64,000 nt of DNA. Origin: Basidiobolus meristosporus CBS 931.73 (Eukaryota > Basidiobolomycota > Basidiobolomycetes > Basidiobolales > Basidiobolaceae). How positions within the stretch are numbered: the first letter of the stretch is position 1; every line of letters starts with the position of its first letter. This document shows positions 1 to 11,945 of the stretch, piece after piece. The notes below the pieces were generated by a model. The model did not search any database. It was not told where the DNA came from and was given only the letters and a program-made list of their open reading frames with translations. The translations under genes and the position numbers were made by a program. Location: NCBI GenBank assembly GCA_002104905.1, contig MCFE01000100.1, forward strand, positions 108,447 to 172,446. The letters run 5' to 3'.

Positions 1-19
1 ACCACAGACTTGGGTCATG

Positions 20-300
20 AGTCACAGGTACTGATGCAGGTAATTGGCTAATGCCAGTTCATATACTTGATGCAATGAGTGGGACTAAAACATCTTGGTG
101 TATGATAAGATTCCCTAGCCAGTTGGGGTAAATTGTGACCACACCTACAGTTGTGTCTAATTGGTCATTTGCTAGCTGTACTTGAATGATATTGTTGGGA
201 ACTATTTCTAACTTTATTTGTTTTGCCAATGACTCTGCCATGATCAGCATAGAGGAACCTGTGTCAATGAGGGTAAGAATCTCCTTATTCTTAAACTATC
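20..300 (-). pseudogene. Ty3/Gypsy retropepsin fragment
   Basis: Minus-strand reading gives an aspartic protease stretch. The catalytic motif Asp-Thr-Gly-Ser-Ser is encoded at 251-265, preceded by hydrophobic residues and followed by a region typical of LTR-retrotransposon retropepsins. The frame stops soon after, near the window edge, so this is a relic; its reverse transcriptase would lie left of position 1. It belongs to a different copy from the Gypsy element at 2,736-5,790, which has its own protease. The motif is seen directly; assignment to Gypsy rather than another LTR class rests on its neighbours. Confidence 0.6.
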
Positions 301-2735
301 AAAAAAAATATAACCCAGATTTCATCACAATAATACAAAAGTGGCTTTTGAATAGTTTTCTGACAATTTTCTCACTCTCTGATCCTGAACACTCTATCAC
401 CTTGTACATTTGTGTGCATTGATTGGCTATTGCCTCTTTTTTACACTTCTTACTTCCTGACTCAGCTGTTTCTCTTACTTTTCAAGCATATAATTGATTT
501 ATATCTGTTAAAACTTCAGTTGTACCACAATTGCCAATTGCATTGTCCTATGCAGGTTCCTATACCCTATACTAACATTAAGTGCAACCCCACACTGAAG
601 AAGTAACTCCATTAAAATCCAGCACTCAATGGGTATTTCAGCTGTAACACTCTGTTTCCATGACCTTGGTGGGAACCCTACATCTTTATGCCACTATTCA
701 TTCACTTGTTCCCATATGTCCTGGTCTTCAGCCAGCACTGCAAGGTCTAGCACCTCATCTGCCAGTATTTGCAATAAATCCTTGCAATATTCAAGTGTGT
801 TTTCTTGAGCACTGATCTTGAGAAGTGCTGTGACCTCTTGATGTGCCTATTAATGTTCCAAAATTCCTGAGAAGACATTGTGGTAGTCTTTTGAGTTGTT
901 GGCATTGTCACTTTGTTTGTAGTGAGATCTCCACTCTGTCAACAATGATGCATATGGAGGCTGTTGTAGACAAACCCTATGAAAAAACTTGGTCCTGCAG
1001 GTGGTTCTGATTTGGATGAGCCATCAGGAGACTATTATAATACCAGCAGCTTGGAATTAATGGCCTTCTACGCAAACGTATGACAGGATTACAACAGTTT
1101 TTGGCTGATTTTACCACCAAATAATGTTAAAAAACACAATAGTGTTTGGGTGGTGTATTGCTAAGAGTTGCATGGAATTGTTGCGGTCTTAATGCACTCT
1201 ACAACTATTTGAGTGGATTTAACTGGCAGTACATTCAATTCACTTATATGGCCAGAAACTTGACAGTGTTTTGATGGCCTCATTCCAAGCCTCTGATGAT
1301 ATTATCATGGCAGTACGGTGGCCTACTGCTAGTTCTATATAATGCTACCATACCAGTATAGCAAGTGGTATTTCCTTTATCTGCCTCCCCTTGTGCAATT
1401 TATATATTTTGCTGTTGAGTCAGCCCTCTTTATTTCCTGGCCCACTACCACCTTGGGTATTCCACATATAGTTTAAATCAGAGAAAACTATGGCCTCCTG
1501 CTTACTAACCTCTACAAACATACACACCTGCTATAATTGACATACTTCTATCACCACAACTTTACAGATTTTTGGTGTGATACTTGCAAAGTTGAAATAT
1601 ACCTTGTACTGCTGGTAACATATACATCTTGCAAACATATGCTTGGTTACCTCTACTTCTGCCATGAATACCTCCTGAATATCCACAAAGAACTTTTTGG
1701 TATTTAGCAAATATGTTCCTGCTCCCTTCTGGATTCTAGTCCCCCTTGAAGGTGAGTTCTGGCCCTTGTTTGTGTGAATTTTGTATTGAATGGTATAGCA
1801 ATTGGCTTGTAACCAATAGAAACCTGGCATACCTTGGTAGAGTTTTCCTAATAAAAATCAGTTGCTTGTTGCACTCAGCCCAACTTTGCATTACATAACT
1901 GATTACCCACACATTGGGGCTGCTTAGCTTCTTAATTCCATAGGAATAGGTGTCTCCATGTGCACATCTGTCCTCACTATTGTCCAACTCTTCCTGGAAA
2001 AGTGTAATGAAACTTTTGAATGAGTTAACTGAACCTATATGACAACTAAGCACAGAATCTTAGAATTGTCAAGGGTGACAGAAATATTAGCAGAGAAGTA
2101 CTGGTTTAATATTGGCTTTGTATATAGTTGAGTTAGGCTATAAAGGCAACAGAGTTGCTTTGCTATACAGACTAGGCTTGGTGTTCATGGGAATTCTAGA
2201 TATGCTGGTCTTGGGTGGAAACTAGAACAGAATTGTTGAGTTCTTAATTTTGCTGAGGCACAATCCTAATTTTGTTGAGACACACACTAAACCAAAAGAT
2301 TTGGTAAGCTGTATTCATATTTCTCTGATCAAGTTGAATTAGTAAGAGCCAAGAGACTGGGCTGATTGAAATCTGTTTGGGTGCTCATAGGTGCATATGA
2401 TAAATGAGAAATTGCATCATTAATCAGCTGATGTCTTGGCAACTGCTCAGTAGTTGGATAGATCTCAGATGACTAATCACTTGGAATGGCTTAGCAGATC
2501 AGTTGAGGACATAATGACTGTATCATAACTGATCAGGTGTGACAGCTAAAAATTGATTTTGAGAAGTGATAACATAAACTATAGCTGGGATTAGTTATGC
2601 TTGGGTTAGGGAAAATCAGTTAGGGTACTAGATTTTCTAACAGAGTAATATAGGCTAAGTTTTAAATGTTGATGCACAACATCACTTCCTCCCCAGAGAG
2701 GAGTTTTCTGATATCTTTTGGGTTCCCCTGTGGCT
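301..2735. other. Gene-free transposon debris
   Basis: No intact gene is visible. On the minus strand this is where the gag and 5' LTR of the protease relic at 20-300, and then the 3' LTR of the Gypsy relic at 2,736-5,790, should lie. Short broken minus-strand frames (for example 1,736-2,053) could be decayed gag, but no zinc knuckle or other diagnostic motif survives. LTR ends could not be placed by eye. Confidence 0.4.
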
Positions 2736-3278
2736 CTAATACTGATTGAAGATGGCAAAATCATCAAAGTTGGTGTAAGGTTCCCAGGTGTTGTGTTTGG
2801 CATCATATCCTTTCCACTTGACTAAATAAGGGCAACTTAGTTCTTCTCTATCTTGGTCAACAATAGCTTCAACTTCATAGGATTTTGAAGTAACTGGGTC
2901 TTGAGATATAAGCTTCAGTGAAGAAGGTGGAAAGTTTTTGGGTAGCCATGCTCCTGTATTGTCCTGAAGTACATATGATCCTCCAGTGGTCCATCTGACA
3001 ACTTTGAATGGGCCTTCAAATTTGGGGTTGTGTTTAGATTGTTGGATTGGATCTAGTGTCATGACATATAACCCATCTGGCAAGCTGCTGTTCCTGTGTC
3101 TTAAGGCATATGTTGAAGTCATCTTTTGCTGTGAGGTCTTACATCTGGCACTGATATCAGGGTAGACAATGTTGTTAAGGTACTCAAGCCAGTTCTTTAG
3201 CTTGTCTGTATTCAATTTTGCTAACTCTGTATTCTGGTAGTCTCCAAAGTGTTTGAATTTTCTTCCATACATCAACAA
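2736..3278 (-). pseudogene. Gypsy integrase C-terminus with chromodomain
   Basis: A 180-codon open stretch. The middle part has the GPF/Y-like integrase module (FEGPFKVVRW followed by a Gly-Ser-Tyr-Val strand). The last 50 residues are a chromodomain: a Tyr-Glu-Val-Glu strand, LVKWKGY, an Asn-Thr-Trp-Glu-Pro turn and a final helix. In chromoviruses this domain steers insertion toward particular histone marks; that is family knowledge. The frame is offset from the integrase core upstream, so the protein is broken here. Confidence 0.8.
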
Positions 3279-3900
3279 AATGGCATCAATCCATGTAGAG
3301 CAGCAATTTTGGGGTTGATAGCATACTGTATGGTTGGAATGTACTTGTCCCAGTTACTCTTGATACCTTTGATAGATTTCATGATGATGATCACTGAGGT
3401 CTGAACATGTCTTTCAGCAAGTCCATTAGCTTTGCAATGATATGGAGTGATCAGAAGGTGATTAATGGCGCTATTCTGACAAAGGGTTTTGATCACGTGA
3501 TTCACAAACGCTGCTCCATTATCTGATTGAATTACCTTGCGGAATCCTAATAGGCAGAAGAGCTTGAATTGTGCTTGTGCAATAGTGACAGCATGCTTGT
3601 CTGGGATAGCTTGGAGGAAGACAATATATGTGCAGACATCCACAGCTGTAAAGAGGCAGTGATTACAATCATCAATAGTGGTGAAAGGTCCAGCCAGATC
3701 AATTGCAATATGATCCATAGGAAGGCTTGCATGGATGGGACTCAAAGGGTGAAATCCTAGTGATATCCATCAGAATGTAGCCTCTTCATAAGTGTGCCAG
3801 CTCCAAAGTGGCCATGCAAATGACTCCTCTGCATCAATGTTTTCATTTCATTGGCATGTGGAAATGTCCAAGTTGCTGAATCCAGTTAAGGAATTATTTT
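3272..3900 (-). pseudogene. Gypsy integrase core fragment
   Basis: The catalytic D,D,E triad can be read: Asp in IDLAGPF, Asp in QSDNGAAF and Glu in GLAER, with spacing typical of rve-type integrases. Upstream (about 3,750-3,900) a His-x3-His stretch (HLHGHFG) resembles half of the HHCC zinc-binding domain, but two in-frame stops separate it from the core. The core overlaps the chromodomain frame by a few bases, so a frameshift separates them. Confidence 0.8.
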
Positions 3901-4079
3901 GGAAGCTGTAGTGAGCTTACTGACTATGTCAGTAATCACATGTCCCTCCCAAGGTGAAGTTGGGAAAAGTCTTGAGAGGTGGTCAGGCAGGATGTTGAGG
4001 ATTCCTTGGCAATGAGTAACTGTATATTCATAATCAAGTTGAGTATCAAGCCAGTTGGTGAGCATTAGAGTCAGAGTCT

Positions 4080-5417
4080 GTTGAGTATGGATATAGACAA
4101 GGGCTTGGTGGTCAGTGTACAGGGTAAAGGGTTACCCCATAAGTACTGATGAAACTTCTTCAAGGCAACAACTATGGCAAGTGGCTCATTCTTAGCAGCA
4201 GAGTAGTTTCTCTCAGCAGGTTGTGGTGACTTGGCTTGGAAAGAGATCTAGTGAGGTGGATTTTGGTCTTCATCCTGGTATAGGACAGCCCCTAACCCAA
4301 CATTAGATGCATCTGTAGCAACAACAAAGGTCTTAGTAAGGCCTGGGTAGGATAGGGTGGGTGCTAGTGGGAGCAGCTGGCAGAGTGACTCAAATGCTTG
4401 GGCATGATCCTTGTTCCAGGCTGAAGGAAGATCAGGACTATGGCATGATGCATCCAAAGGGGCACTCAAAGAGGACATGAGAGGAATGTGTTCCCTGAAA
4501 TAGCTGAATACTCAAAGATAATGTTGGAGTTTCTTAGCGTTAGTGGGTTTTGGCCATTCAGGAATATTGACCAGCATGAAAGGGTCAAGTTGGTGGCCAT
4601 CTGGTGTGACTATGAATCCAGGAAGATTGATTTTGAGGCAAGCAAGACTGCACTTTTCAGCATTAAGAATCAGTCCAGCAGCTGTTAGTCTATTGATGAC
4701 ATTGATGACATGAGTTGCATGATCATCATGGTTTGTGGAAAATATGATGGCATCATCAACAAATACTAAGGTGTATGTTGCATTCTTGAGTATCATAGTC
4801 ATGACTCTCTGGAACATGCTGGTAAGTGTCTTTAGGCCAAAGGGAGCTCCCTGAAACATCCATTTCATAATATTCCTAGTAAAGGCAGTTGTATGCTGAT
4901 GATAAGGATGGATCTGGATTTGGTGATATGCATCCTTCATGTCCAATTTGGAGAATACTTTTACACCTGATAGTGAGGAAAAGATATCCTGGATTTGTGG
5001 AATTGGAAGTTTATCATCTTGGAGAAGTTTGTTCAGAGGTCTAGGGTCCAAACAGGGCCTCTTCAGAGTTAGATTTCCATTTGCATCCTTCTTGGGTGCA
5101 AGTATCAAAGGGCTATTGAATATTGTGTTGACAGGGGCTTGAGTGATAATTCCATTGTCAGCCCACTTTTGGACTATTTCATCAACTAAGTGCTGACAAG
5201 AATGTGGAATTGGGTATTGCCTCCTCCATGTTGACTCACCAGGTGGGGTTTCTAGCATAACAATGGATTCTGGAATAGTGCAGAAACTGCTCCTAGGAAT
5301 GACTTGGTTTCTTTCAATGGCCGGCTGAATTTCCAATTTGACTGATTGAGAATACACTTGAAAAGTTGGGGTTGCTCCTCTGCTTCCAGAAGGGGAGATA
5401 TAATCTCTGGAATCCAA
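4080..5417 (-). pseudogene. Gypsy reverse transcriptase and RNase H
   Basis: The main frame (5,417-4,512) contains ordered RT motifs: FSKLDMKDAYHQIQIH (first catalytic Asp), the QGAPFGLK region, and the catalytic VFVDDAIIFS box (a VDD variant of YVDD). After a frame break near 4,485 it continues (4,478-4,248) into the connection and RNase H start, with TDASNVGLGAVL as the first RNase H catalytic motif and then a stop at 4,248. RNase H-like sequence continues in broken form to about 4,080. All catalytic Asp residues needed for RT are still visible, but the polyprotein is not continuous. Confidence 0.85.
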
Positions 5418-5790
5418 TCTGTTCTGGGTGGCTGAGACTTAGTGATTCCAGGATATGAAACTTGTAGTCTGTCTATATGAAAGCCAAGTTTGGTGAAGGT
5501 GTCTAGACCAATGACTAACTGAGGTCCATCTGGAATGTCAATAACTTCTATTTGATGGATTATAGTCATTGAACCACAATGTATGCTGATTGGGTTGGTG
5601 ATACCAATTCTTGGGGCTGAGAGGTCCTTAGCTGCAAGTATGATTTTTCCTGGTTGATTTTCTATTTCCAATTTGAGTTCTTTGACTACATTAGGTGATA
5701 CAATAGAGTTGGATCATCCAGTGTCTAGTAGTGCTACATATGATTGGCCATTGAGTTAGAGTGGCACCTCTATAGCTTTTGGCTGTGCAA
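5252..5790 (-). pseudogene. Gypsy protease with internal stop
   Basis: The minus frame reads VALLDTG then a TGA stop, then SNSIVSPNVV, so the retropepsin active-site Asp-Thr-Gly is present but truncated. Downstream the fold continues with a GLDTF segment and overlaps the RT frame by about 165 bases. A second stop lies further upstream. The open part is 139 codons. Function is lost in this copy. Confidence 0.7.
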
Positions 5791-6420
5791 TCAGTTGCTT
5801 CTTTTCTTGAACAGTTGCAATCTTAGCTGGAATTTCAAAAAGGTTGTTATAATCTTAAACTGTCAGTTCTTCATATGATTCCTCACACCCTGTCATTTCA
5901 TTAGCTGAATTTCATCTAGGATCTGAGTAATCTTTGCCATTGGTGTAGTGGGGTCACAATGACACCCACTGACAGATGTGCTCATTCCTATATTTTCTAC
6001 TTCCCTATTCCTCTACTACACTTATTTTAGTTTCATCCCATTTGTCTTACTTAGTCAGTACTATCCCAAAAGCCAGCTGACTATCACACCTGCTTACCTT
6101 ATTGAATAAGTTATCCCTCACTTTATGTAAGATTACTAGCTGTAAGTGCTTCTATATTAGGCAGGTACCCGTGCCAGTACCTGTGACATATGATCTACCC
6201 ATGTCACCATCCCTACCATTTCTATACCATATATGATATCCCTATGCTACACAGGCTTCTGAGTACTGATTCCTGATTAGTTGGATGTGCTGTGCCTCTT
6301 AGAACCTTCTGGGACCTACTTAGAATACTCTTAGCTCATTCTGATGTGATTAAGATTTCTACTGATCTCTGGAACCTTCTGGAACACCATGATTAGTATT
6401 CACTTAGCCAGTGAGAGAAG

Positions 6421-6428
6421 TATAAAAG
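6421..6428 (+). promoter_or_regulatory. TATA box of the plus-strand LTR
   Basis: TATAAAAG lies about 600 bases before the primer-binding site, inside the putative LTR. It is the best match to a core promoter in this block and would mark the U3/R part of the LTR. Confidence 0.5.
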
Positions 6429-7018
6429 GGAGGCAATCCCTCAACAATAAATCATCATCCCTTTTATCAATAAGCCAACTTGTTGATTAGTGTGATCACT
6501 GCTACCTGCTGCTACCTGAACTTCCAACCCCAGACCACAGGACACTCCCAGGAAACTGCATTGACAGCCAACTGACCTTGGAAGCACTACTTGGGAGGAA
6601 TACTCAGAGTAGGTATCTTTGATTATATTTGATTCTTTCCCAAGTTTGTTCTTGTTCAGGCAAAGAAACTTTTCTGTCTTTGTAACTATTGACCACAGCT
6701 GCATTGTTATCAAGTCCCTGCCGGTGGAGTTTACAATTGTTTTGACTTTGGAAGCTTTAATGCAGTGTCATATCAAAGGACACTAAACCCAGTACATACT
6801 TTTGTTAAGACACCAACTAAGTTGGGAATTGTAGCTCAATAGTTCTCTCTTGACAGGCCTGTGACTTTATTCCCCCTCACATTAAATTAGAGACAGAACC
6901 CAAGTATTTGTAGCAAGCTTTTGCCAGAGGTTATTGCACCCAGTAAGCACCACACACGCAAAACACTTGAGAAGTGTTGTATGTATCTCTCCCTTGGACT
7001 TATACACCACCACATATT

Positions 7019-7036
7019 TGGCACCCAATGTGGGGG
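7019..7036 (+). other. Primer-binding site, tRNA-Lys-like
   Basis: TGGCACCCAATGTGGGGG is a close match to the Lys1,2-type retroelement primer-binding site (TGGCGCCCAACGTGGGGC, recalled from general knowledge). It sits just after a CA-rich end consistent with an LTR terminus, which supports the plus-strand orientation of this element. Confidence 0.55.
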
Positions 7037-7155
7037 GATTCATACAAGCTCCTTAGGACCCAACAAGATGTATCTGTAAATTTGAGCCATTGTCCACTTA
7101 TTGAAAAGAGACTACCAATACCATCAAGATTACAACACCAACCTACCTACCCAGA

Positions 7156-7387
7156 ATGAACTCTATGCCATTACCACTCTCACATGGAGCTCCACAGTTT
7201 GATGGAAGAAATATGGAAAGCTTCATATTCCAATGGGAGAAGCTCTGCAAGATGTGCAGCCTATCTGAACAAGAAATGGCTGAGGACTTCCCCTACTACT
7301 GCACCAAAGATATTACCACTAAGCTTCTCAGACAAAGTGACATTCTCACTGACTGGGCCTTAATGAAGACCTACCTACAAACCAAAT
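7156..7387 (+). pseudogene. Truncated gag-like ORF
   Basis: The ORF opens with ATG at 7,156. Residues about 10-75 resemble a retrotransposon gag capsid start: an FDGRNMESFIFQWEKLC segment of the type seen in Gypsy gag, then a helix-rich stretch ending in a Trp-containing helix. The ORF is cut at about residue 77 by the Copia LTR starting at 7,388. It is 120 bases downstream of the primer-binding site, as expected for gag. Confidence 0.55.
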
Positions 7388-7610
7388 TGTTGTAAGAGTC
7401 TTGGAGATATTGGAAGTGATTGGGAGAACAAGTAGATTATGTGGTTTTCACTTAATGATTTACTGAATGTAAAAGTAGTATTTATACTTTTACATGGTCT
7501 TGGCATTAGAAACATGTAAAATAGGCTAATGAAGGTCCCAAAAACATGTGTGCAAAGTTTGGGGCTGTTTGGACAGCTTTGAGAATTTTCATGTTCTAGG
7601 TACCTGGTAC
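7388..7610 (-). repeat. Partial Copia LTR
   Basis: Begins TGTTGTAAGAG and matches the first 223 bases of the complete LTRs at 7,612 and 11,946, then stops abruptly where the next LTR begins. It is a remnant of an earlier insertion of the same family, sitting directly upstream of the complete element. Confidence 0.8.
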
Positions 7611-7611
7611 T

Positions 7612-7960
7612 TGTTGCAAGAGTCTTGGAGATATTGGAAGTGATTGGGAGAACAAGTAGATTATGTGGTTTTCACTTAATGATTTATTGAATGTAAAAGT
7701 AGTATTTATAGTTTTACCTGGTCTTGGCATTACAAACATGTAGAATAGGTTAAGGAAGGTCCCAAGAACATGTGTGCAAAGTTTGGGGCTGTTTGGACAA
7801 CTTTGAGAATTTTCATGTTCTGGGTACCTGGTATTTTGGTGAAATTATTCCAAGTAAATCCCAACAAGGAATTTGGTCAGTATTCTCTAGGATTTGAAGG
7901 TGATGATCTAAGTGACTAAGTTAGGTGAATATTTAGGTGGAAATACAAATTTTTACAACA
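7612..7960 (-). repeat. Copia 3' LTR
   Basis: A 349-base terminal repeat with TGTTG...CAACA ends, very similar to 11,946-12,293. It contains TTTATTGAATGTAAAAG followed by a TATTTATA element, the likely core promoter or polyadenylation region. Confidence 0.85.
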
Positions 7961-7971
7961 CTCCCACTCAG

Positions 7972-9039
7972 CTAAATGTCCATACTGACTAGTCGTAATT
8001 TTGACCTAAGATATTCAAACTTGTCTCTAGCCAATGGTTTGGTAAATATGTCTGCAATCATTTCATCTGTAGAACAGTTAACTAAGCTAACTAAGTTATT
8101 CTCTATAGCTTCACGTATGAAATGATGTCTAATATCTATGTGCTTGGTTCTAGCATGAAAAGTTGGATTTCTACCTAATTGTATACATCCTTGATTATCT
8201 TGAAATAAAGTAATAGGCGTTTTTTGACATAGGCCTAAATCTGCAAAGAGCTTTCTTAACCACATTGCTTCTTTTGTAGCTTCACAGGCTGCAATATACT
8301 CTGCCTCTGTAGTAGAAAGTGCTACGGTTGGTTGCTTTCTTGAATTCCATGAAATTGCTCCTTTACAGTAAAGAAAGGTGTATCCTGTGGTGGATCTTCT
8401 GTCTTCCAAATTTTGTCCCCAATCAGCCTCAGAGTATCCCACAAGATCCTGTTCTGAATCCTTATAAGTGTATCTTAAGCAGATATCAGCAGTTTCTTTT
8501 AGGTATCTAAAAATCCGCTTAACTGCTGCAATATGATCAGATCCATAATTCTGATTATGTTGGCTGACAACTCCCACTGAATATGAGATATCTGGACGTG
8601 TTCCAAGCATGCTATACATCAGACTGCCGACCATAGATTGATAAGGAAAGTCAGGGCTTTCAGATGGCACCAAGCTCTCTTGATTTGGTTGAGTTTTGAC
8701 CAAGTTAAGGTTTGTCTCCATTGGGGTAGCTGCCGGTTTACAGTCTTCCAGTTGGTACTTCTTTAGTATATCTTGAATATACTTGGATTGGCTTATGGTG
8801 ATAGTCTGGGTACTTCTGTCTATGGAGAACTTAATCCCTAAGTAGTAACTAAGTTCTCCTAGATTGGACATCTTGAACTCCTTAGATAGGCTAGATTTAG
8901 TCTCTTCCAATGTTTCTAGGTTATTGGCGGCTAAAATAAGATCATCCACATATAGAGCTAATAGAACTGGATTTGCTCTATCTGGCTTATAGTATATACT
9001 ATAGTCAGCATTACTCCTTTTGAAACTCAAAGATTCCAA
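7972..9039 (-). pseudogene. Copia RT C-terminal half and RNase H
   Basis: A 355-residue open block. It contains the RT catalytic box LLALYVDDLILAANN (YVDD) near residue 30, the YYLGIKF strand, and a full RNase H: the GYSEADWGQNLEDRRSTTGY motif, the ALSTTEAEYIAACEA helix with the catalytic Glu, and the TKHIDIRHHFIRE motif near the end. It closes 12 bases inside the 3' LTR edge. It would be continuous with the RT N-terminal half (9,094-9,693) but for a stop near 9,093. Confidence 0.85.
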
Positions 9040-9093
9040 ATAAGAATCTATCTTGCAATTCCAGGCTCTTGGTGATTGTTTGAGACCATATAG

Positions 9094-9693
9094 TTACTTT
9101 TTAAGCTTGCAGACCAAATGGGGGTTATCTTGGTCAACAAACCCATCAGGCTGGTCCATATACACGTCCTCATCAAGTTCTCCATTCAAAAATGCAGTTT
9201 TTACATCCATTTGATGAATAAAAAACTTATATTTGGCTGCAATAGCCAATATTAATCTGATGGAATTAAACTTGGCTACCGGTGCAAAGGTCTCAGTATA
9301 GTCAAGTCCTTTTGTTTGAGAGTATCCTTTGGCTACAAGTCTTGCTTTGTATCTTTCAATTGTACCATCAGCCTTGTATTTTGTCTTGAAGACCCATCTG
9401 CATCTAATTGATTTTTGGTTGATTGGTAATGTGGCTAAGTCCCAAGTTTGATTTTCCATCAGGGCCTGATATTCCTCAGTCATTGCAGATCTCCAAAACT
9501 TCATCTGAGGGCTATTTAGGGCCTCTTTTACAGTCTGGGGTTCATCAATATGGACTGAATAGGCATAGGCTAAGTTTGTGCCCTCATTGATATAGTAATT
9601 TGGGCTATTTCTTGTCTGATTGGATCTCCAGGCATTTGATACTGGAATGATCACTTCTGGGATATTCCTGGGCACTGATTCAGGCTGAGCCAC
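9094..9693 (-). pseudogene. Copia RT N-terminal half
   Basis: Carries the typical Ty1/Copia RT opening: W..AM..E..AL..N.TW, the RCRWVFKTKYKADG segment, the RYKARLVAKGYSQ motif, the APVAK segment, and HQMDVKTAFLNGEL with the first catalytic Asp. The frame is interrupted before the YVDD box, so RT is split between this block and 7,972-9,039. Confidence 0.85.
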
Positions 9694-9992
9694 AGTTGTA
9701 GAGTCCTCTGGAGTAAAAAAATTTTCACTGTTTTACTCTGACTCAATCCTGACAATTGGTGGACTTGAGATCAAATTTTTGTCATTATCTGATGTCATTT
9801 TTTGTGAAAGTTTTGAATTTTCCTCAAACAACACATCCCTGAGCTTGATTAGCTTCTTTGCTTTGGTATTGTAGAGTCTGTATGCTTAACTCTTATTGCA
9901 GTAGTCCAATAATATGCATTTTACACTGTTTGGCTCAAATTTTGACTGATTTCTGGGCAGATTCTTGGCATATGCTGTACATCCAAATATTC

Positions 9993-10382
9993 TTAGATGT
10001 TCTGCACTTGGTCTGTATCCATACCATGCTTCAAATGGAGTAGAATCAAAAGTATTCTGTTATAACTCCTGTTTTTAAGGTATACAGCTGTGGCAACTGA
10101 TTCCACCCAAAAATCATAGGATAATTTTTGATCATGGATCATAGATTTTGCCATATCAATTGTTGTTCTGTTTGCATGTTCTGCTACTCCATTTTGCTGT
10201 GGGGAGTATGGTACAGTAGTCTCTTGCTTTATCCCATGAATTTTGCCGAAGTGGATGAAGAGTTTTGAGGTATATTCTCCACCAATGTCAGAGTGTATTT
10301 TCTTGATTTTTTCACCAGTTTCTCTCTCCACCATGGCTTTAAACTCCCTAAGCTTAGACAGAGCTTCTTCCTTTCTCTTCAT
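9993..10382 (-). pseudogene. Copia integrase core fragment
   Basis: Includes the second catalytic Asp (KIHSDIGGEYTS) and the PYSPQQNGVAEHANRT motif with the catalytic Glu, followed by the helix leading out of the core. The first catalytic Asp region lies upstream, near 10,440, in a broken frame. The downstream part fails after about residue 125. Confidence 0.8.
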
Positions 10383-10492
10383 GAAGTAGACTCATGTGTA
10401 TTGTGTATAATCATCAATAAAAGTGATTAAATACTTCATCCCGCCTAGGGATAAATTTTGCAAAGGTCCACACAGATCTGAGTGAATTAGAT

Positions 10493-11941
10493 CTAATTTT
10501 TCTTAGTTTTAATTAACCCAGAGCTCTTGAATGGTTGTCTGGCTTGTTTCCCATATATGCAGGCTTCACAGTGCTCCAAATTAGCTGGGGGACCAATTTT
10601 TACTCTGGAAATTAGCTGATCTTTGATCATTTTGCACAAATAATCATAGTTGATGTGTCCAAATCTCCTGTGCCAAAGTATTGGTGTCGCTTCATTTAAG
10701 TTACTTATATTGGCTTCCAAATGTGATGGAATATAAGTCAACTTGTATAGATTCTGATCTCTGATACCCAAAGTAATATGGGCACCATTTTGATCAGTGA
10801 TCTTGCATCCAGAATTGTCAAAGCTGAAACTGAGTTCTTCTGCAGTGGCCTTGCTTACAGATAGTAGGTTCTTGGCTATTTCTGGTACATAGAGTACTTC
10901 TTTGAAGGTCAGTGTATGGGTTCCTTCACTGCTTCTTAGATTTACTTGGATAGTTCCTTCTCCCACTGCATCAAGTGTTCTATTGTCACCTATGAAAACC
11001 TTCTTAATTAGAATTTCTTGATATTGGGTAAAAAGTTCTATTTGGTGTGTAAAGTGTTGAGATGCTCCAGAGTCAATATACCATGTCTGAGAATCCTTGT
11101 TTGTGGTCATATATAGTGCAGGTATGAGTAGTCTTTCTTCAGTTGTTGCAGCATTTTCATGTTCAGGCTTCTTTTGCTGATTATCTTTCTTTTTGAAGCA
11201 CCAGTCTAATATGTGTACTTTCCTTTTGCAGTAGTTACAAAACAGGTTGCTGTTACCTTTGTAGGGTCTTGGGTACCTCCTTTGTTGGTTATCATTGCTT
11301 ATTAAAGCATTTTCTTCTTCCTTCTTATTTGGGCTTGATTTTCTTAATTCTTCATCCAGGAGCCTTCTATATATGTAATATAAGGTCAAATCTTCAGTTC
11401 TGGTCTCAAGGGCTGATACAAGGCCCTGAAACTTGTCTGTCAGGCTATTCAGGATGGTAACTATCACATCCTCATCAGTAGTTGGTACACCCACAGATCC
11501 CATTTCATCTACCAGCAGGGAAATTCTGTTAATTAGATTTTTCATTTCTTCTCCTAGTAGCATCTTTGTAGTAAAGAATTTTTGTCTCAGATACATTTTC
11601 TGAGCAGCTGAACATGACTGGTAGGTGTCTTCTAATGCCTTCCAGGCATTCTTTGTCATTTTTGCTCTTGAGCATTGAATTAGCAATTTGTCCTTGACAT
11701 TAAGGCAAATGCAGTTAAAGGCACTTTGTTCTTTCTTCTGGTACTTTAAGGCTTCCTCTCCCACATTTTTTGGAGGGTATTCTTCTCCCATGACAATATC
11801 CCAATGGCCTCTTTGTTGTAGCAGCATCTTCATCTTCACCTTCCACACTTGGTAGTTAGATCCATCCAACTTTTCAGCAGAGTGAAATATTCCAGTAATA
11901 GCAGTAGTAGACATTGCAGAGAGTGACAGCTTGGGGCTCAT
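10493..11941 (-). pseudogene. Copia gag, protease and integrase zinc domain
   Basis: Starting at the ATG at 11,941, just inside the 5' LTR, this frame has a gag UBN2-like region (KLDGSNYQVWKVKMKMLL), a CCHC zinc knuckle of the form C-x2-C-x4-H-x4-C (CNYCKRKVHILDWC), the protease active site WYIDSGASQHFT, and the GAG-pre-integrase domain WHRRFGHINYDYL followed by C-x2-C. It ends in a stop just before the integrase core. The adjacent longer reading upstream lies in the LTR and is not coding. Confidence 0.85.
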
Positions 11942-11945
11942 AGCC

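Larger units (their letters stand above)
2736..5790 (-). mobile_element. Decayed Ty3/Gypsy chromovirus (pol region)
   Basis: Read on the minus strand the order is protease (5,790-5,252), reverse transcriptase (5,417-4,490), RNase H (about 4,480-4,080), integrase (about 3,900-3,280) and a C-terminal chromodomain (3,278-2,736). This is the Ty3/Gypsy order, and the chromodomain places it in the chromovirus branch. Frames are broken by stops and shifts in several places: a TGA directly after the protease Asp-Thr-Gly, a break near 4,485 and another near 3,750. Gag is missing: upstream the element abuts an unrelated plus-strand LTR at about 5,946. It is a non-autonomous relic. Confidence 0.85.
5946..7387 (+). 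mobile_element. Truncated plus-strand LTR element: LTR, PBS, gag start
   Basis: This block has the order expected for the 5' end of an LTR retrotransposon on the plus strand: a long LTR-like region with a TATA box (6,421-6,428), a primer-binding site (7,019-7,036), a leader, then a gag-like ORF from 7,156. It is cut off at 7,388 by a Copia LTR. Its left edge meets the minus-strand Gypsy relic at about 5,946; the exact LTR boundaries cannot be placed without a second LTR. Confidence 0.6.
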
